Shown piece after piece: positions 54,217-63,515 of a stretch of 64,000 bases of DNA. Numbering within the stretch: the first letter of the stretch is position 1; every line of letters starts with the position of its first letter. The DNA comes from Sphingomonas faeni (GTDB lineage Bacteria > Pseudomonadota > Alphaproteobacteria > Sphingomonadales > Sphingomonadaceae). Position numbers and translations under genes: made by a program. The stretch covers positions 986,752 to 1,050,751 of the forward strand of contig NZ_QAYE01000001.1 of NCBI RefSeq assembly GCF_003053745.1, read 5' to 3'. The notes under the pieces were generated by a model. It made no database searches and was not told where the DNA came from. It saw only the letters and a list, made by a program, of their open reading frames with translations.

Positions 54217-54837
54217 TTAGATCGACCGCAGAAGCGCGTTGGCCTCAGGCAGTGCGTAGAAGAGTTTGCCGTCGCGGCGGACGATCAGCGCGGTCTCACC
54301 GGCGGCGATCGCGTCGGCATCGTCATGCGGCTCGACCATGATGAAATGCGCTTGGCCGTGCTGGTCGACGATCTTCGCGCGGGCAGGCGATCCGCGGCGG
54401 GCAGTGCCTTCGAGAATCGTACCGCGGCGGCGAAGGAAGTCGTCGGTCGAGATCACGCTGCTTTCGAAGCCGGGCATGATTCGAGCGAGGCCGTTGGCGG
54501 CAATCGTGTTGAGCAGGCTGCCGGCGATCAAGGCGAGACCCGAGGCGAGGCTCCAGTGCAGCGGGTCGCCGGTCAATGCTGTCGCGCCCTGCTGAATGGC
54601 AATCCCTGAAAGCGTGAAGCAGCCGAGCAAAGAGGTGAGCCAGATAAGGATCGGTAGTTCGTGGCCGAGCCCGAGCCAGTCGAGCACGCCGCCGCCATCC
54701 GCTTCGGCATGAACGTCCGCGTGGAGATCGAGATGCCCGAGCCCAAGGCCGATCGCCTCTATCAGCCCGATTCCGATCATAATGACAAACGCGATCGCGA
54801 ACGGCGCGTAGGCGGGCGTCAGGAAGATCGCGAACAT
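54217..54837 (-). CDS. YqiJ-like OB-fold membrane protein
   Basis: 206-residue protein with membrane segments (FAIAFVIMIGIGLIEAIGLG, ILIWLTSLLGCFTLSGIAI, WSLASGLALIAGSLLNTIAA) and a soluble C-terminal beta domain (GTARRGSPARAKIVDQHGQA, VRRDGKLFYALPEANALL) typical of YqiJ. YqiJ accompanies the flotillin YqiK and belongs to the NfeD-like partner group. ATGTTCGCGATC start chosen; longer frames upstream lack resemblance. Confidence 0.85.
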   Translation of the reverse strand: MFAIFLTPAYAPFAIAFVIMIGIGLIEAIGLGLGHLDLHADVHAEADGGGVLDWLGLGHELPILIWLTSLLGCFTLSGIAIQQGATALTGDPLHWSLASGLALIAGSLLNTIAANGLARIMPGFESSVISTDDFLRRRGTILEGTARRGSPARAKIVDQHGQAHFIMVEPHDDADAIAAGETALIVRRDGKLFYALPEANALLRSI

Positions 54838-55138
54838 GGGCCGTAGCGAAGGTGAGGAATCTGGTTCCGCATCGGCGAACGGGTAACGGACAGACGACAA
54901 CGCTTCGTTACGAAACGCCGGCCGATCCGGTCTTTGCACTCCATGCGTCGATACCCCCCGGACCGAGGCTAGTCCTACCCCGAGGCGTTCGCAACGCAAG
55001 TCGCGAGAAACCGGCCGGGTTTGGATTCATCCTCTGCACAGGATCTGCACGACAAGCGAACGGATTGCACACGAACCTCGCGATCCGACGCTCACGGAAC
55101 CACGACAAAGCTGTCCTCGACAATCGGGGAGCGCGAAG
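54838..55138. other. Divergent promoter region, no gene
   Basis: About 300 bp between the yqiJ-like gene (minus) and the DUF4173 gene (plus). Must hold the promoters of both operons. A GGGGAG ribosome site precedes the DUF4173 ATG. No repeat family of this window occurs here. Confidence 0.5.
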
Positions 55139-56740
55139 ATGAACCGTGATGGAAGACTGATGACCAAGATCGGCGCTGCCCTGGCGCTGATCGTCCTGGC
55201 GGAGATACTAATCGCTGATGGCAATGGCGCGGTGGTGGGTGGGTTCGCTTTCGCTTGGATCACCGCCCTGTTGCTGACGCGACGAGCGATCTGGAATGAC
55301 GGATCGGCGCGACTGGCGTTGGTCGCCGGCGCCGGATTGGCGGCGGTGCTCGTCGACGATCCAAGCTTCCTCGGATGGGTTTTGTTCTGGACGGCTGTCT
55401 CGCTTGCCGCACTCCTGCCGCGCCACGGGTTCGACGATGCGCTCGCCTGGATGCGCAGGCTTGGCTGGCACGCGATGTCCGCCGCCGTTGCGCCGCTGAA
55501 GGATGCTGCGCGCCTGTCGATGGTCCGCCAGCGTCGAGGTCCGTCCTCCGGCGGCATTCGCGCGATCGGGGCTGTCGTCGCGTTGCCCTTGGTGGGCGGC
55601 GTGGTTTTCCTTGGGCTGTTCGCGAACGCTAATCCGCTGATCGGTCGGGCATTTTCGCGGATCGTGCTGCCGGATCCGTGGGCGGTGACATGGCGGACGA
55701 TGTTCGGGCTCTGTGTGCTGGTTACGATCTGGGCAAGCTTGCGGCCAAGTCGGCGCACGACGCGGGCATCGCGTATCGACGAACGCTCGATCGGCATGGC
55801 ATTCGAGCCGGGGGTGGCGACGCTGATCCTTTCGCTTGTGACGTTCAATGCGATTTTCGCAGTCGAGAATGCGCTCGACATCGCGTTCCTGTGGAGCGGT
55901 GCGGGACTGCCTGCGGGCGTGACGATGGCGGACTATGCGCATCGGGGCGCGTATTCGTTGATCGTGACCGCGGCGCTCGCCGGCGTGTTCGTGCTGCTGG
56001 CTTTGCGTCCGGGCAGCGCAGCCGCGGCGAGCCCGCTGGTGCGAGGACTGGTGACGGTCTGGATCGTGCAGAACCTGCTGCTGGTGGCGTCGAGTGCACT
56101 GCGAACGCTCGATTATGTCGACGCCTACGGGATGACGGTGTTGCGACTGTCGGCGCTCGCATGGATGGGCCTGGTCGCCACGGGGCTGGCGCTGATCGGC
56201 TGGCGATTGCTTGCGGATAGGTCGGCGTCATGGCTGATCAATGCCAATGCGCTGGCGGCTGCGACGGTGCTGGTGACGGCGAGCGTCATCGATCTTGGCG
56301 CGGTTGCAGCCGCGTGGAATGTCCGCACAGCGCTCGCAAAGGGTAGGGCGGGGCCGCCGCTCGACCTTTGCTATATGGCACGGCTGGGGTCGTCGTCGCT
56401 CGTGTCGCTGGCGACGCTGGAGCAGCATGCACGCGAGCCGCGGCTGCGCGAACGTCTGACGTATTTGCGGTGGGAAAATCAGACCGAAACGGCAGATGCG
56501 CAGGCCGATTGGCGCCTGTGGACGCCGCGCAACGCGAGACGGCTTGCGATCGTCCGCGGGATGTTCGGCACCAAGGCGCCGCGTTTGCGGCCCGCACCGG
56601 ACGGACGGCGCTGCGACGGGGTGATCTTGCCACCTCCTATGGTTGAGGTTCCGTCAGCAGCGCCGTCCGCTCCAGCACCGCAGATGCCCGCGCCTGTCAC
56701 GCCGGCACCAAAGCCGTTGACGCCGGGCGCCCAACAATGA
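55139..56740 (+). CDS. DUF4173 domain membrane protein
   Basis: 533-residue polytopic membrane protein of the DUF4173/DUF4153 type. Hydrophobic helices run from about 10 to 400 (ALALIVLAEILIADG, GAVVALPLVGGVVFLGLFA, GLVTVWIVQNLLLVASSAL) with the family segment LDYVDAYGMTVLRLSALAWM, then a soluble region (ETADAQADWRLWTPRNARRL) and a Pro/Ala tail. Function unknown. Its stop overlaps the start of the response regulator gene (ATGA), so the protein is probably part of that signalling operon. Confidence 0.82.
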   Translation: MNRDGRLMTKIGAALALIVLAEILIADGNGAVVGGFAFAWITALLLTRRAIWNDGSARLALVAGAGLAAVLVDDPSFLGWVLFWTAVSLAALLPRHGFDDALAWMRRLGWHAMSAAVAPLKDAARLSMVRQRRGPSSGGIRAIGAVVALPLVGGVVFLGLFANANPLIGRAFSRIVLPDPWAVTWRTMFGLCVLVTIWASLRPSRRTTRASRIDERSIGMAFEPGVATLILSLVTFNAIFAVENALDIAFLWSGAGLPAGVTMADYAHRGAYSLIVTAALAGVFVLLALRPGSAAAASPLVRGLVTVWIVQNLLLVASSALRTLDYVDAYGMTVLRLSALAWMGLVATGLALIGWRLLADRSASWLINANALAAATVLVTASVIDLGAVAAAWNVRTALAKGRAGPPLDLCYMARLGSSSLVSLATLEQHAREPRLRERLTYLRWENQTETADAQADWRLWTPRNARRLAIVRGMFGTKAPRLRPAPDGRRCDGVILPPPMVEVPSAAPSAPAPQMPAPVTPAPKPLTPGAQQ

Positions 56741-57459
56741 TCCTGTGCCCGATGCCCCGCACTATCCTGGTCGTCGATGACGATCCTCATATCCGCCAGC
56801 TGCTCGTGTTCGCGTTCGACAAGGCCGGGCTCGGCGCGATCGAGGCGGCGGACGGCGAAGCCGCGCTGGCGCTTGTCGAGACGCATGCGCCCGACCTTGT
56901 GGTGCTCGACATCAACATGCCGCGGATGGACGGGCTGGAGGTGTGTCGACGCCTTCGTGGTGGCGAGGGCAGGGCGGACATACCGATCCTCTTCCTGTCG
57001 AGCCGCGACGACGAGATCGACAGAGTGCTCGGCATCGAACTCGGCGCCGACGACTATGTGGTGAAGCCGTTTTCGCCGCGCGAGGTGGTAGCGCGGGTCA
57101 TGGCGATCCTGCGCCGTACTTCTGCGCGGGCACCGAACACCGAGGACGGGCGCGATCTGTCGCATGGCCGGTTGCGGCTCGACCTGGAAGGCTGGCGCTC
57201 GCTATGGGGCGAGATCGAGATCGCGCTGACCGTTACCGAGTTTCAGATCCTCCGGCTGCTTGCATCGATGCCGGGCCGCGTGTTCAGCCGCGACGCGATC
57301 ATCGACCGGCTGCACGGCCCCGGTTTCGCGGTCACCGACCGGACGATCGACAGCCACATCCGCAACCTGCGCGGCAAGTTCGCGAAAGCCGGCGCCGACG
57401 ACCTGATCGAGACGCGCGCCGGGATCGGCTATCGCCTCGGATCGTGCACGGGCGCGTGA
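56737..57459 (+). CDS. OmpR-family response regulator
   Basis: 240-residue two-domain regulator. The receiver domain (about 7-120) has the acidic pair in VVDDDPHIRQL, phospho-acceptor Asp58 (LVVLDINMPRMDG), and Lys in YVVKPFSPREV. The winged-helix DNA-binding domain (about 135-235) has LTVTEFQILRLLASMPGRVF, SRDAIIDRLHG, and TIDSHIRNLRGKF. A second ATG five codons in (MPRTILVV) may be the real start. Coupled upstream to DUF4173 and downstream to a histidine kinase. Confidence 0.93.
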   Translation: MILCPMPRTILVVDDDPHIRQLLVFAFDKAGLGAIEAADGEAALALVETHAPDLVVLDINMPRMDGLEVCRRLRGGEGRADIPILFLSSRDDEIDRVLGIELGADDYVVKPFSPREVVARVMAILRRTSARAPNTEDGRDLSHGRLRLDLEGWRSLWGEIEIALTVTEFQILRLLASMPGRVFSRDAIIDRLHGPGFAVTDRTIDSHIRNLRGKFAKAGADDLIETRAGIGYRLGSCTGA

Positions 57460-59036
57460 TCGGCAGGGCCAAGGACTGGGCGAAACGCCACTGGCCCCGG
57501 ATGCGCTTGCGGACGATCCTGTTCGCGACATTGTTCCTGGTCGCCGCGCTCCCGGGTTTCGGCGCGGTGTTCCTGCGCGTCTATGAGAACACGCTCGTTC
57601 GGCAAACCGAGGCGGAACTGGTCGCGCAGGGTGCAGCGCTGTCCGCGACGGGGGCGGCGCTCTGGCCTGCCGCCCCGCCGGGTCGGGTTGCGCATCACGA
57701 GGTTTCAGCCGGGAACCATCCCTACAGCGTGGATGCGCCATCTTCCGGTATCGACCTCAGCACGACGCCTATCCGTGTGGAACGACCACCGGTCGCGGCC
57801 GGCGCGAAACCATCGCCCGATGCGGTCACCGTTGGCGCGCGGCTTTCGCCGATAATGGACGCGACCCGGTCCACCACGCTGGCCTCGATTATCCTCCTTG
57901 ATCGCCACGGCACCATCGTCGCCGGGAGTTCGGCCGTCGGCAGCTACGCCGCACTCCCCGAAGTTGCCGTTGCACTTGCTGGCCGCGCCACGACCGTGCT
58001 CCGCCGTAACGGGGCATACCGCGCGACGTACCGCTTCGAATGGCTGTCCAGAGCCGCAGCGATCCGCGTCCATTACGCACGCCCGATCATCGTCGGCGAT
58101 CGCGTGGTCGGCGTGCTCCTGCTGTCGCGTTCCGCCCGTGCGCTGTTCCGGGGATTGTATGAAGACCGCGGCAAGATAGCGCTGGGGATCGCTGCGATCT
58201 TCGGGTTGCTGGTGGTGCTGAGCGGCGTCATCTCCCGCGGCGTCACGCGCCCGATCGAACAGCTCGGCGCAGTAACACGCGCAGTCTCAAGCGGCCGCGG
58301 TCGCGTCCCAGAGCCTCCACCGACAGCGGCGATCGAGATTCAGGGTCTCTACGCCGATTTCGCGGTGATGGCGGCGGCGATCGAGCGTCGTTCGCGCTAT
58401 CTGCGCGACTTCGCCCATGCGGTCAGCCACGAGTTCAAGACCCCGCTCGCCGGCATCCGCGGCGCGGTGGAATTGCTTCAGGATCACCCGGACATGGCGG
58501 AGGAAGACCGGCGTCGCTTCCTGGCTAACGCCGATGCGGACGCCCGCCGTCTCGCGTTGCTGGTAACGCGGCTGCTCGATCTCGCACGCGCCGACATGGC
58601 TGAGCCGGGTGAAGAAAGAACCGATGCCGCCCAGGTAGTCACGCGGGTCGCAGATGCTTCGCGAACGGCTGGTCTCTCTATCGAAATCGTGGGCTCGGAC
58701 GTGCTGGCTTTTGTAACTGTGCCAGCAACGACCTTGGAAGTCGTACTCGGGACTCTACTGGAAAACAGTAGGCAGGCTGGTGCCCAATCCGTGACGATCC
58801 AGTTGTCGATCACGGATACTCAATTGCAAGTCCGCGTGAATGACGACGGGCCCGGTGTTCCATTCGCCGATCGGGGACGGCTGTTCGAGCCTTTCTTCAC
58901 AACGAAGCGAGATACCGGTGGGACCGGCCTCGGACTCGCAATATCCCGTTCTCTGATTGAAGTTCAAAAGGGCAGTCTAAGTATATTAGATGGCGAGGCA
59001 ACTACCTTTGTTATCCGTCTTCCGTTGGCGCATTAG
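57456..59036 (+). CDS. HAMP-containing sensor histidine kinase
   Basis: 526-residue membrane kinase, cognate to the preceding regulator. Order: helix 1 (ILFATLFLVAALPGFGAVFL), periplasmic sensor (about 45-235), helix 2 (IALGIAAIFGLLVVLSGVI), HAMP (RGVTRPIEQLGAVTRAVSSG), HisKA with His near 325 (FAHAVSHEFKTPLAGIRG), HATPase with NSRQAG, DDGPGVP, FEPFFTTKRDTGGTGLGL. GTG start overlaps the regulator stop (GTGA); an ATG 45 bases later is possible. From about 58600 the gene becomes visibly richer in A and T, unlike its 5' part. Confidence 0.91.
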   Translation: MIGRAKDWAKRHWPRMRLRTILFATLFLVAALPGFGAVFLRVYENTLVRQTEAELVAQGAALSATGAALWPAAPPGRVAHHEVSAGNHPYSVDAPSSGIDLSTTPIRVERPPVAAGAKPSPDAVTVGARLSPIMDATRSTTLASIILLDRHGTIVAGSSAVGSYAALPEVAVALAGRATTVLRRNGAYRATYRFEWLSRAAAIRVHYARPIIVGDRVVGVLLLSRSARALFRGLYEDRGKIALGIAAIFGLLVVLSGVISRGVTRPIEQLGAVTRAVSSGRGRVPEPPPTAAIEIQGLYADFAVMAAAIERRSRYLRDFAHAVSHEFKTPLAGIRGAVELLQDHPDMAEEDRRRFLANADADARRLALLVTRLLDLARADMAEPGEERTDAAQVVTRVADASRTAGLSIEIVGSDVLAFVTVPATTLEVVLGTLLENSRQAGAQSVTIQLSITDTQLQVRVNDDGPGVPFADRGRLFEPFFTTKRDTGGTGLGLAISRSLIEVQKGSLSILDGEATTFVIRLPLAH

Positions 59037-59523
59037 TAAACGACGAGCGAAACTATACCCACAAGCCAAACATCCAAAATAATCCTGGGCTGGGCTCTTG
59101 GGCTAATCGATCACCTTGCCCCCGCATTACGAATGCGACCGTTTCTGGCAAAAACCGCAGAAAACCGTCGGTTGTTGTCGGCATTATAGGCATCGAAACG
59201 CCAAAACCGACGTATCTGCGATACCAGCACGATACCGGGATTCGGCACGCCTCGAGATCGCTGCGACTAGTCGTGCTTGCCTGCGAACGAGGCGCGGAAC
59301 GATCACCACTATGATTAAGGTTCGACCATAGCCCCGAATTTACCCTGATATAACCAGAGGCTGGTTGGCGCTATGAGGGCATGGTGATGACACCCGCCCT
59401 GATGCTTCGAGAGCTCTACCTCTTGCCATTGCTGCGGACACCATCTCGTATCCACGCATCCAGACCCTGTTTGCCGTGACGGCTGCCACCACGGCAGAAT
59501 GCTCGAACTAGGAGAGATCGAAC
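59037..59523. other. Boundary region before the restriction system, no gene
   Basis: 487 bp with lower GC than the genes to the left. No convincing frame on either strand. It contains CGATAC at 59219 and 59230 followed by GGGATTCGGC, resembling the repeat next to the tRNA fragment at 51702-51719. The promoter of the McrBC-type operon should lie at its right end. Confidence 0.5.
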
Positions 59524-62127
59524 GTGAAGCGTGAAGCATTTGGGGAGTGGCTGGGCCTTAAAGGCATCTCCACAGTGACACTCCGTCGCTCGTTAGCTAC
59601 GCGGATCGAACGCGCGCTAACGACGCTGGGATACGCTTCTAACGATCTCGACGATGCTTTCGCTGCGGACGAACTGGCAGGCGCTCTTAATCGGCTTCAA
59701 ACGCTAGGCCGGACGCTCTCGCCCGGAGAACCGCTGCCCATTCTCCTGCCGAGCGGATCGCGCAATCCGTCAAGTCGGTTGACGGGCATGGCGGCGGCGC
59801 TGCGTAATTACCGGGACTTTGCTGCTGGCAAGCCTGCGGTTCCCGATGCTGAAGATGCACAGAAAGAAGCTGTGTGGCTCGTTACGGCTCGCCACGGTGA
59901 CCAAGATGGACTCGCTGGTTTTATCGAGAGAGGGGAATGGTCGCTCGTTTACGAAGGTCGCTACAGCCAGAAAGTTCGCGAGATGCAGCCTGGTGATCGA
60001 ATCGTGATGCGGGATTACCGGTCGCGCTCGGTCGAACCACCGTTTGAAACCAACGGTGCGGGCGTTTCTTCGATGGTCATCCGAGCCATAGGCACGATAA
60101 CCCAGAACCGAAATGATGGACTATCGGTTGCCGTAGATTGGGAAGAGATCTCTGAGCCCCGGACTTGGTTTTTCTATACCAACAACGAGACGGTGTGGCG
60201 CCTCCCGGAAAATGAACAATCCATAAGACTGATTGCCTTTCTGCTAGATCGGGAGGAGCAAGATTACGCTTGGTATCTTGCGCGACCATATTGGCGCGAT
60301 CGGCTATCTTCTGGTGGGAGCGATGCCGATCGCATCCGGCGACATGCATTGGAAGAGTTTATTGAGCCGGCGAGAGCGCGGGGTAATGCCTCGGTGACTA
60401 TCGGGGTGCGCGCAGTAAACGAAGCGCTCGGCCTAAAGGACGGGTGGCCAAACATCTGTCAGGCTCTCGAAGGGCGCAAATTCCTCGAAATGGCTGCCCT
60501 CGCTCCCCCTACTCGGATCGGCAAACCAATGAGCTCCGCAACCAGCTTTCGGTTCGCACTGGCTGAGGCATCAGTTGCGTGGTCTCCTGATCCTACCAAT
60601 CTTATCCTTTACGGCCCGCCTGGCACCGGCAAGACCTACGCCACTGCGCGTGAGGCGGTTCGCTTGTGCACGGGCATGGAGTTAGACGATAGTGACCCAG
60701 TAGCGCGCGCTGCGCTGATGGTGGAGTATGAGCGTCTCGTTGGCACCAAGCAGATTGCGTTCGTCACCTTCCATCAATCCTATGCATATGAGGATTTCGT
60801 AGAGGGCCTACGTCCCCCGTCGGAGGGCGAGGCTGCTGAGGGAGGGCCGGGGTTCCGGCTAGATGTCCGGCCAGGACGTTTTCGCGAAATAGCGACTCTG
60901 GCGGAGCAGGCGCGCAAGCGTGTATCCGAACACCATAGCGCTGCCGATGGAAATCTGGCCGGCCGACGCTTTTGGAAAATGGGGCTTGGTGCAATTGGCA
61001 CTGAAGATGATGTCTACCAAGCATGTATAGACGGCAAGTTCGTAGCACTCGGCTGGGGCGGCGACCTCGATTGGAGCGATCCTCGTTTCTCAAGCCTCGA
61101 CGCGATGAGAGACGAGTGGCAGGTGCACTTTGCCGCAGATCAACATCCAGACGATCAGCAGCCGAGCCAGACCGGACAAACCTGGACCTTTCGAAACGCG
61201 ATGAAAGACGGAGACATCGTCATCGTTCCGTACGGCAACACTGCATTCCGTGCGATTGGCCAAGTCACTGGTGAATATTATTTCGAACGAAGCGATCTTG
61301 GTACTTATAGCCAGCGCCGGCAGGTACGGTGGCTACTCACGCTCGACGAGCCGCTTCCTCTAGATCTGATCATCGACGGCAAGTTCACGATGCGGACGTT
61401 GTATGAGATCGACGACACGCGCATCCGGCACGCTGCCCTCGAACGGCTCTTGGGCGGTGCGGACGATGGGTCAGACAACCGGACGCCGGATCAGTTTGTG
61501 CTAGTAATCGACGAGATCAATCGCGCGAACATCTCCAAAGTGTTTGGTGAGCTAATCACGCTGATAGAGCCCGACAAACGGTTGGGCAGACCCAATGCAT
61601 TGACTGTAAAGCTGCCTTATTCGCCAGGCGATTTCGGCGTGCCAGCAAACCTTCATATCTTGGGCACGATGAACACGGCCGATCGCTCGATCGCGCTGCT
61701 CGACACAGCACTTCGGCGTCGGTTCGATTTCAAGGAGTTGATGCCAGAACCAGAAAAGCTTGCGGAAGCTGCCAAGCGAACCGGTATAGATCTTGTTGCC
61801 CTGCTCGGTGCAATAAACGACCGGATCGAGTATCTCCATGATCGCGAGCATCAGATAGGCCACGCCTTTTTCATGCCCTGCATCACGAGAAACGATGTGG
61901 ACCTTGTTTTGCGCCGTAAGGTCATTCCACTGCTTCAAGAGTATTTTTACGAGGACTGGGAAAAAGTCGCACAGGCGCTCGGCGACGGAGAAGCAGTAAA
62001 GACGGGCCAAGGGCGTTTCCTAACGCGAAAGATTCTGGTCCCCCCGCCTGGCGTTGAGGATCAGCGCGACGAACGGTGGCGTTGGACGATCCGACCGGCC
62101 TTTGATCTGCCACTGCTGAACGCATGA
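59524..62127 (+). CDS. McrB-type GTPase with two EVE-like domains
   Basis: 867-residue recognition/motor subunit of a modification-dependent restriction system. Segments: helical N-domain (about 1-105), an EVE/PUA-like segment (about 115-230: VWLVTARHGDQDGLAGFIER, MQPGDRIVMRD, IRAIGTIT), a linker, then the AAA+ GTPase with Walker A GPPGTGKT at 364-371, FVTFHQSYAYEDFVEGLRP, Walker B LVIDEINRAN at 660-669, the McrB signature MNTADRS at 716 and LDTALRRRF. Between Walker A and B about 145 extra residues (480-625: FWKMGLGAIG, GKFVALGWGGD, AMKDGDIVIVPYG, FRAIGQVTGEYY) look like a second EVE-like domain. GTG start behind AGGAGA. Coupled to mcrC. Confidence 0.88.
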   Translation: MKREAFGEWLGLKGISTVTLRRSLATRIERALTTLGYASNDLDDAFAADELAGALNRLQTLGRTLSPGEPLPILLPSGSRNPSSRLTGMAAALRNYRDFAAGKPAVPDAEDAQKEAVWLVTARHGDQDGLAGFIERGEWSLVYEGRYSQKVREMQPGDRIVMRDYRSRSVEPPFETNGAGVSSMVIRAIGTITQNRNDGLSVAVDWEEISEPRTWFFYTNNETVWRLPENEQSIRLIAFLLDREEQDYAWYLARPYWRDRLSSGGSDADRIRRHALEEFIEPARARGNASVTIGVRAVNEALGLKDGWPNICQALEGRKFLEMAALAPPTRIGKPMSSATSFRFALAEASVAWSPDPTNLILYGPPGTGKTYATAREAVRLCTGMELDDSDPVARAALMVEYERLVGTKQIAFVTFHQSYAYEDFVEGLRPPSEGEAAEGGPGFRLDVRPGRFREIATLAEQARKRVSEHHSAADGNLAGRRFWKMGLGAIGTEDDVYQACIDGKFVALGWGGDLDWSDPRFSSLDAMRDEWQVHFAADQHPDDQQPSQTGQTWTFRNAMKDGDIVIVPYGNTAFRAIGQVTGEYYFERSDLGTYSQRRQVRWLLTLDEPLPLDLIIDGKFTMRTLYEIDDTRIRHAALERLLGGADDGSDNRTPDQFVLVIDEINRANISKVFGELITLIEPDKRLGRPNALTVKLPYSPGDFGVPANLHILGTMNTADRSIALLDTALRRRFDFKELMPEPEKLAEAAKRTGIDLVALLGAINDRIEYLHDREHQIGHAFFMPCITRNDVDLVLRRKVIPLLQEYFYEDWEKVAQALGDGEAVKTGQGRFLTRKILVPPPGVEDQRDERWRWTIRPAFDLPLLNA

Positions 62128-63419
62128 CCCGCCACCTTATTCGACTACGGGAATGGGAGCGTCTCAGGATTGGCGAAGGACACCTCACGCCTGGCCGTGC
62201 GGACGCTCTTCTTGCAGCAGCGCGCGCTTCCGATCTTGGCGGCGAAGAGGGAACACGCATACTCGTTCACGCTGGTTCGGAAATCGCTACACGACAAGTC
62301 GTCGGACTTATCTCAGCCGGTGATTGCCAGCTGGAGATCTTACCGAAGATCGATGGTGTCGAAAGCGATGCCGGCGTTCGGGACCGTCTCGTTCACATGC
62401 TCGCTGAAGTATATGACCTACCCGTGGCGACAGGCGCGGCGGCAGCGCTCGGCGAACAGGATGATACACTTCTCGAACGCCTAATCAGGCTGTTCGCAGA
62501 TCGGCTGATCGATGCAGCGCGCGCTGGTTTGCCGCGCCGCTATCAACTGCGAGAGGAAGATCTTCCAGCACTACGGGGACGGCTCGCAATCATGCGACAG
62601 TTCACCGCACTGGCGACGGATCCGACACGTCTCGCCTGCCGCTACGACGAGCTGTCACGAGACATCCCGCTCAACCGGATTATGAAAGCTGTTGTAACCC
62701 GCCTTCGCGCGTTGGCCCGTGGCGCCGAGACGCAACGCCGGCTCGGCGAGTTGGCCTTCGCCTATGATGAAGTTGCCTCCATAGGGCGGCGCAGTTTGCC
62801 TTGGAGCCAGCTTCATCTCGATCGTAGCGATCGACGATGGCGCCCCCTTATTGATCTTGCACGGCTGCTGCTCGGAGATCGCTTCCAGACGACCAGCGCA
62901 GGTAAGGAGGAAGGCACCGCGCTGCTCTTCGAGATGCATGTGCTATTTGAAGCCTACATTGCACGCGTCTTGGCCAAAGAGCTGCTCGGGACAGGGTTGC
63001 GTGTCGTAGCTCAAGGCGGCTTACGCTTTTGTCTCACCGAATTGGATGGTGATGGGCAATTGGGGAAAGACCGTTTTCAAACGCGTCCCGACATCCTGAT
63101 TAAGCGCGGCGTCGTCGTCGTCGCAATTATCGATACAAAGTGGAAACGGTTGAGCTCACGCATCGACGACGCGAAGCAAGGTGTATCGCAAGCCGACGTC
63201 TATCAAATGATTGCGTACGGCAGGCTCTACGACTGTTCGAACCTGATTTTACTATACCCATGGCATGCTGGCGTTAACGCAGACGACGAACCGCAGCGCT
63301 ATGCAGTGCGCGGCGGCAGCGACACCCTGAGCATCGTAACCGTCGACGTCGCACGAAGTGGGCGTGAAGCGGGACGGCAGGTCGCTGACGCGCTAACGGC
63401 ATTAAATATCGGCAATTAA
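62124..63419 (+). CDS. McrC-type endonuclease subunit
   Basis: 431-residue nuclease partner of the preceding GTPase. The N-terminal part (about 1-130; LREWERLRIGEG, LEILPKID) is the McrB-binding region; the middle shows the McrC stretch ALRGRLAIMRQ, CRYDELSRDIPLNRIMKAV; the C-terminal PD-(D/E)XK nuclease has TRPDILIKRGVVVVAIIDTK (Asp...DTK) and QMIAYGRLYD. McrC stimulates GTP hydrolysis and cuts DNA when McrB translocates. ATG overlaps the mcrB-like stop (ATGA). Confidence 0.9.
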   Translation: MTRHLIRLREWERLRIGEGHLTPGRADALLAAARASDLGGEEGTRILVHAGSEIATRQVVGLISAGDCQLEILPKIDGVESDAGVRDRLVHMLAEVYDLPVATGAAAALGEQDDTLLERLIRLFADRLIDAARAGLPRRYQLREEDLPALRGRLAIMRQFTALATDPTRLACRYDELSRDIPLNRIMKAVVTRLRALARGAETQRRLGELAFAYDEVASIGRRSLPWSQLHLDRSDRRWRPLIDLARLLLGDRFQTTSAGKEEGTALLFEMHVLFEAYIARVLAKELLGTGLRVVAQGGLRFCLTELDGDGQLGKDRFQTRPDILIKRGVVVVAIIDTKWKRLSSRIDDAKQGVSQADVYQMIAYGRLYDCSNLILLYPWHAGVNADDEPQRYAVRGGSDTLSIVTVDVARSGREAGRQVADALTALNIGN

Positions 63420-63515
63420 GGCCCGAACCAGGGCTTTATCGTAAGCGCGGTCTGAGGGCCGCCTTGTAGGCGGAGCGTTCAACGGGTTGATGGCAGCTCT
63501 TTGAACGGGGCCGTG

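Noticed and set aside
54860..54900. GGAAC-like box as a general-stress sigma factor promoter for the yqiJ operon
   Set aside because: A GGAACC is present on the minus strand, but no matching -10 (CGTT-type) occurs at 16-17 bp.
59116..59331. Short frame in the gap before the McrB-like gene
   Set aside because: 71 codons, no ATG start of its own, no ribosome site and no recognised domain.
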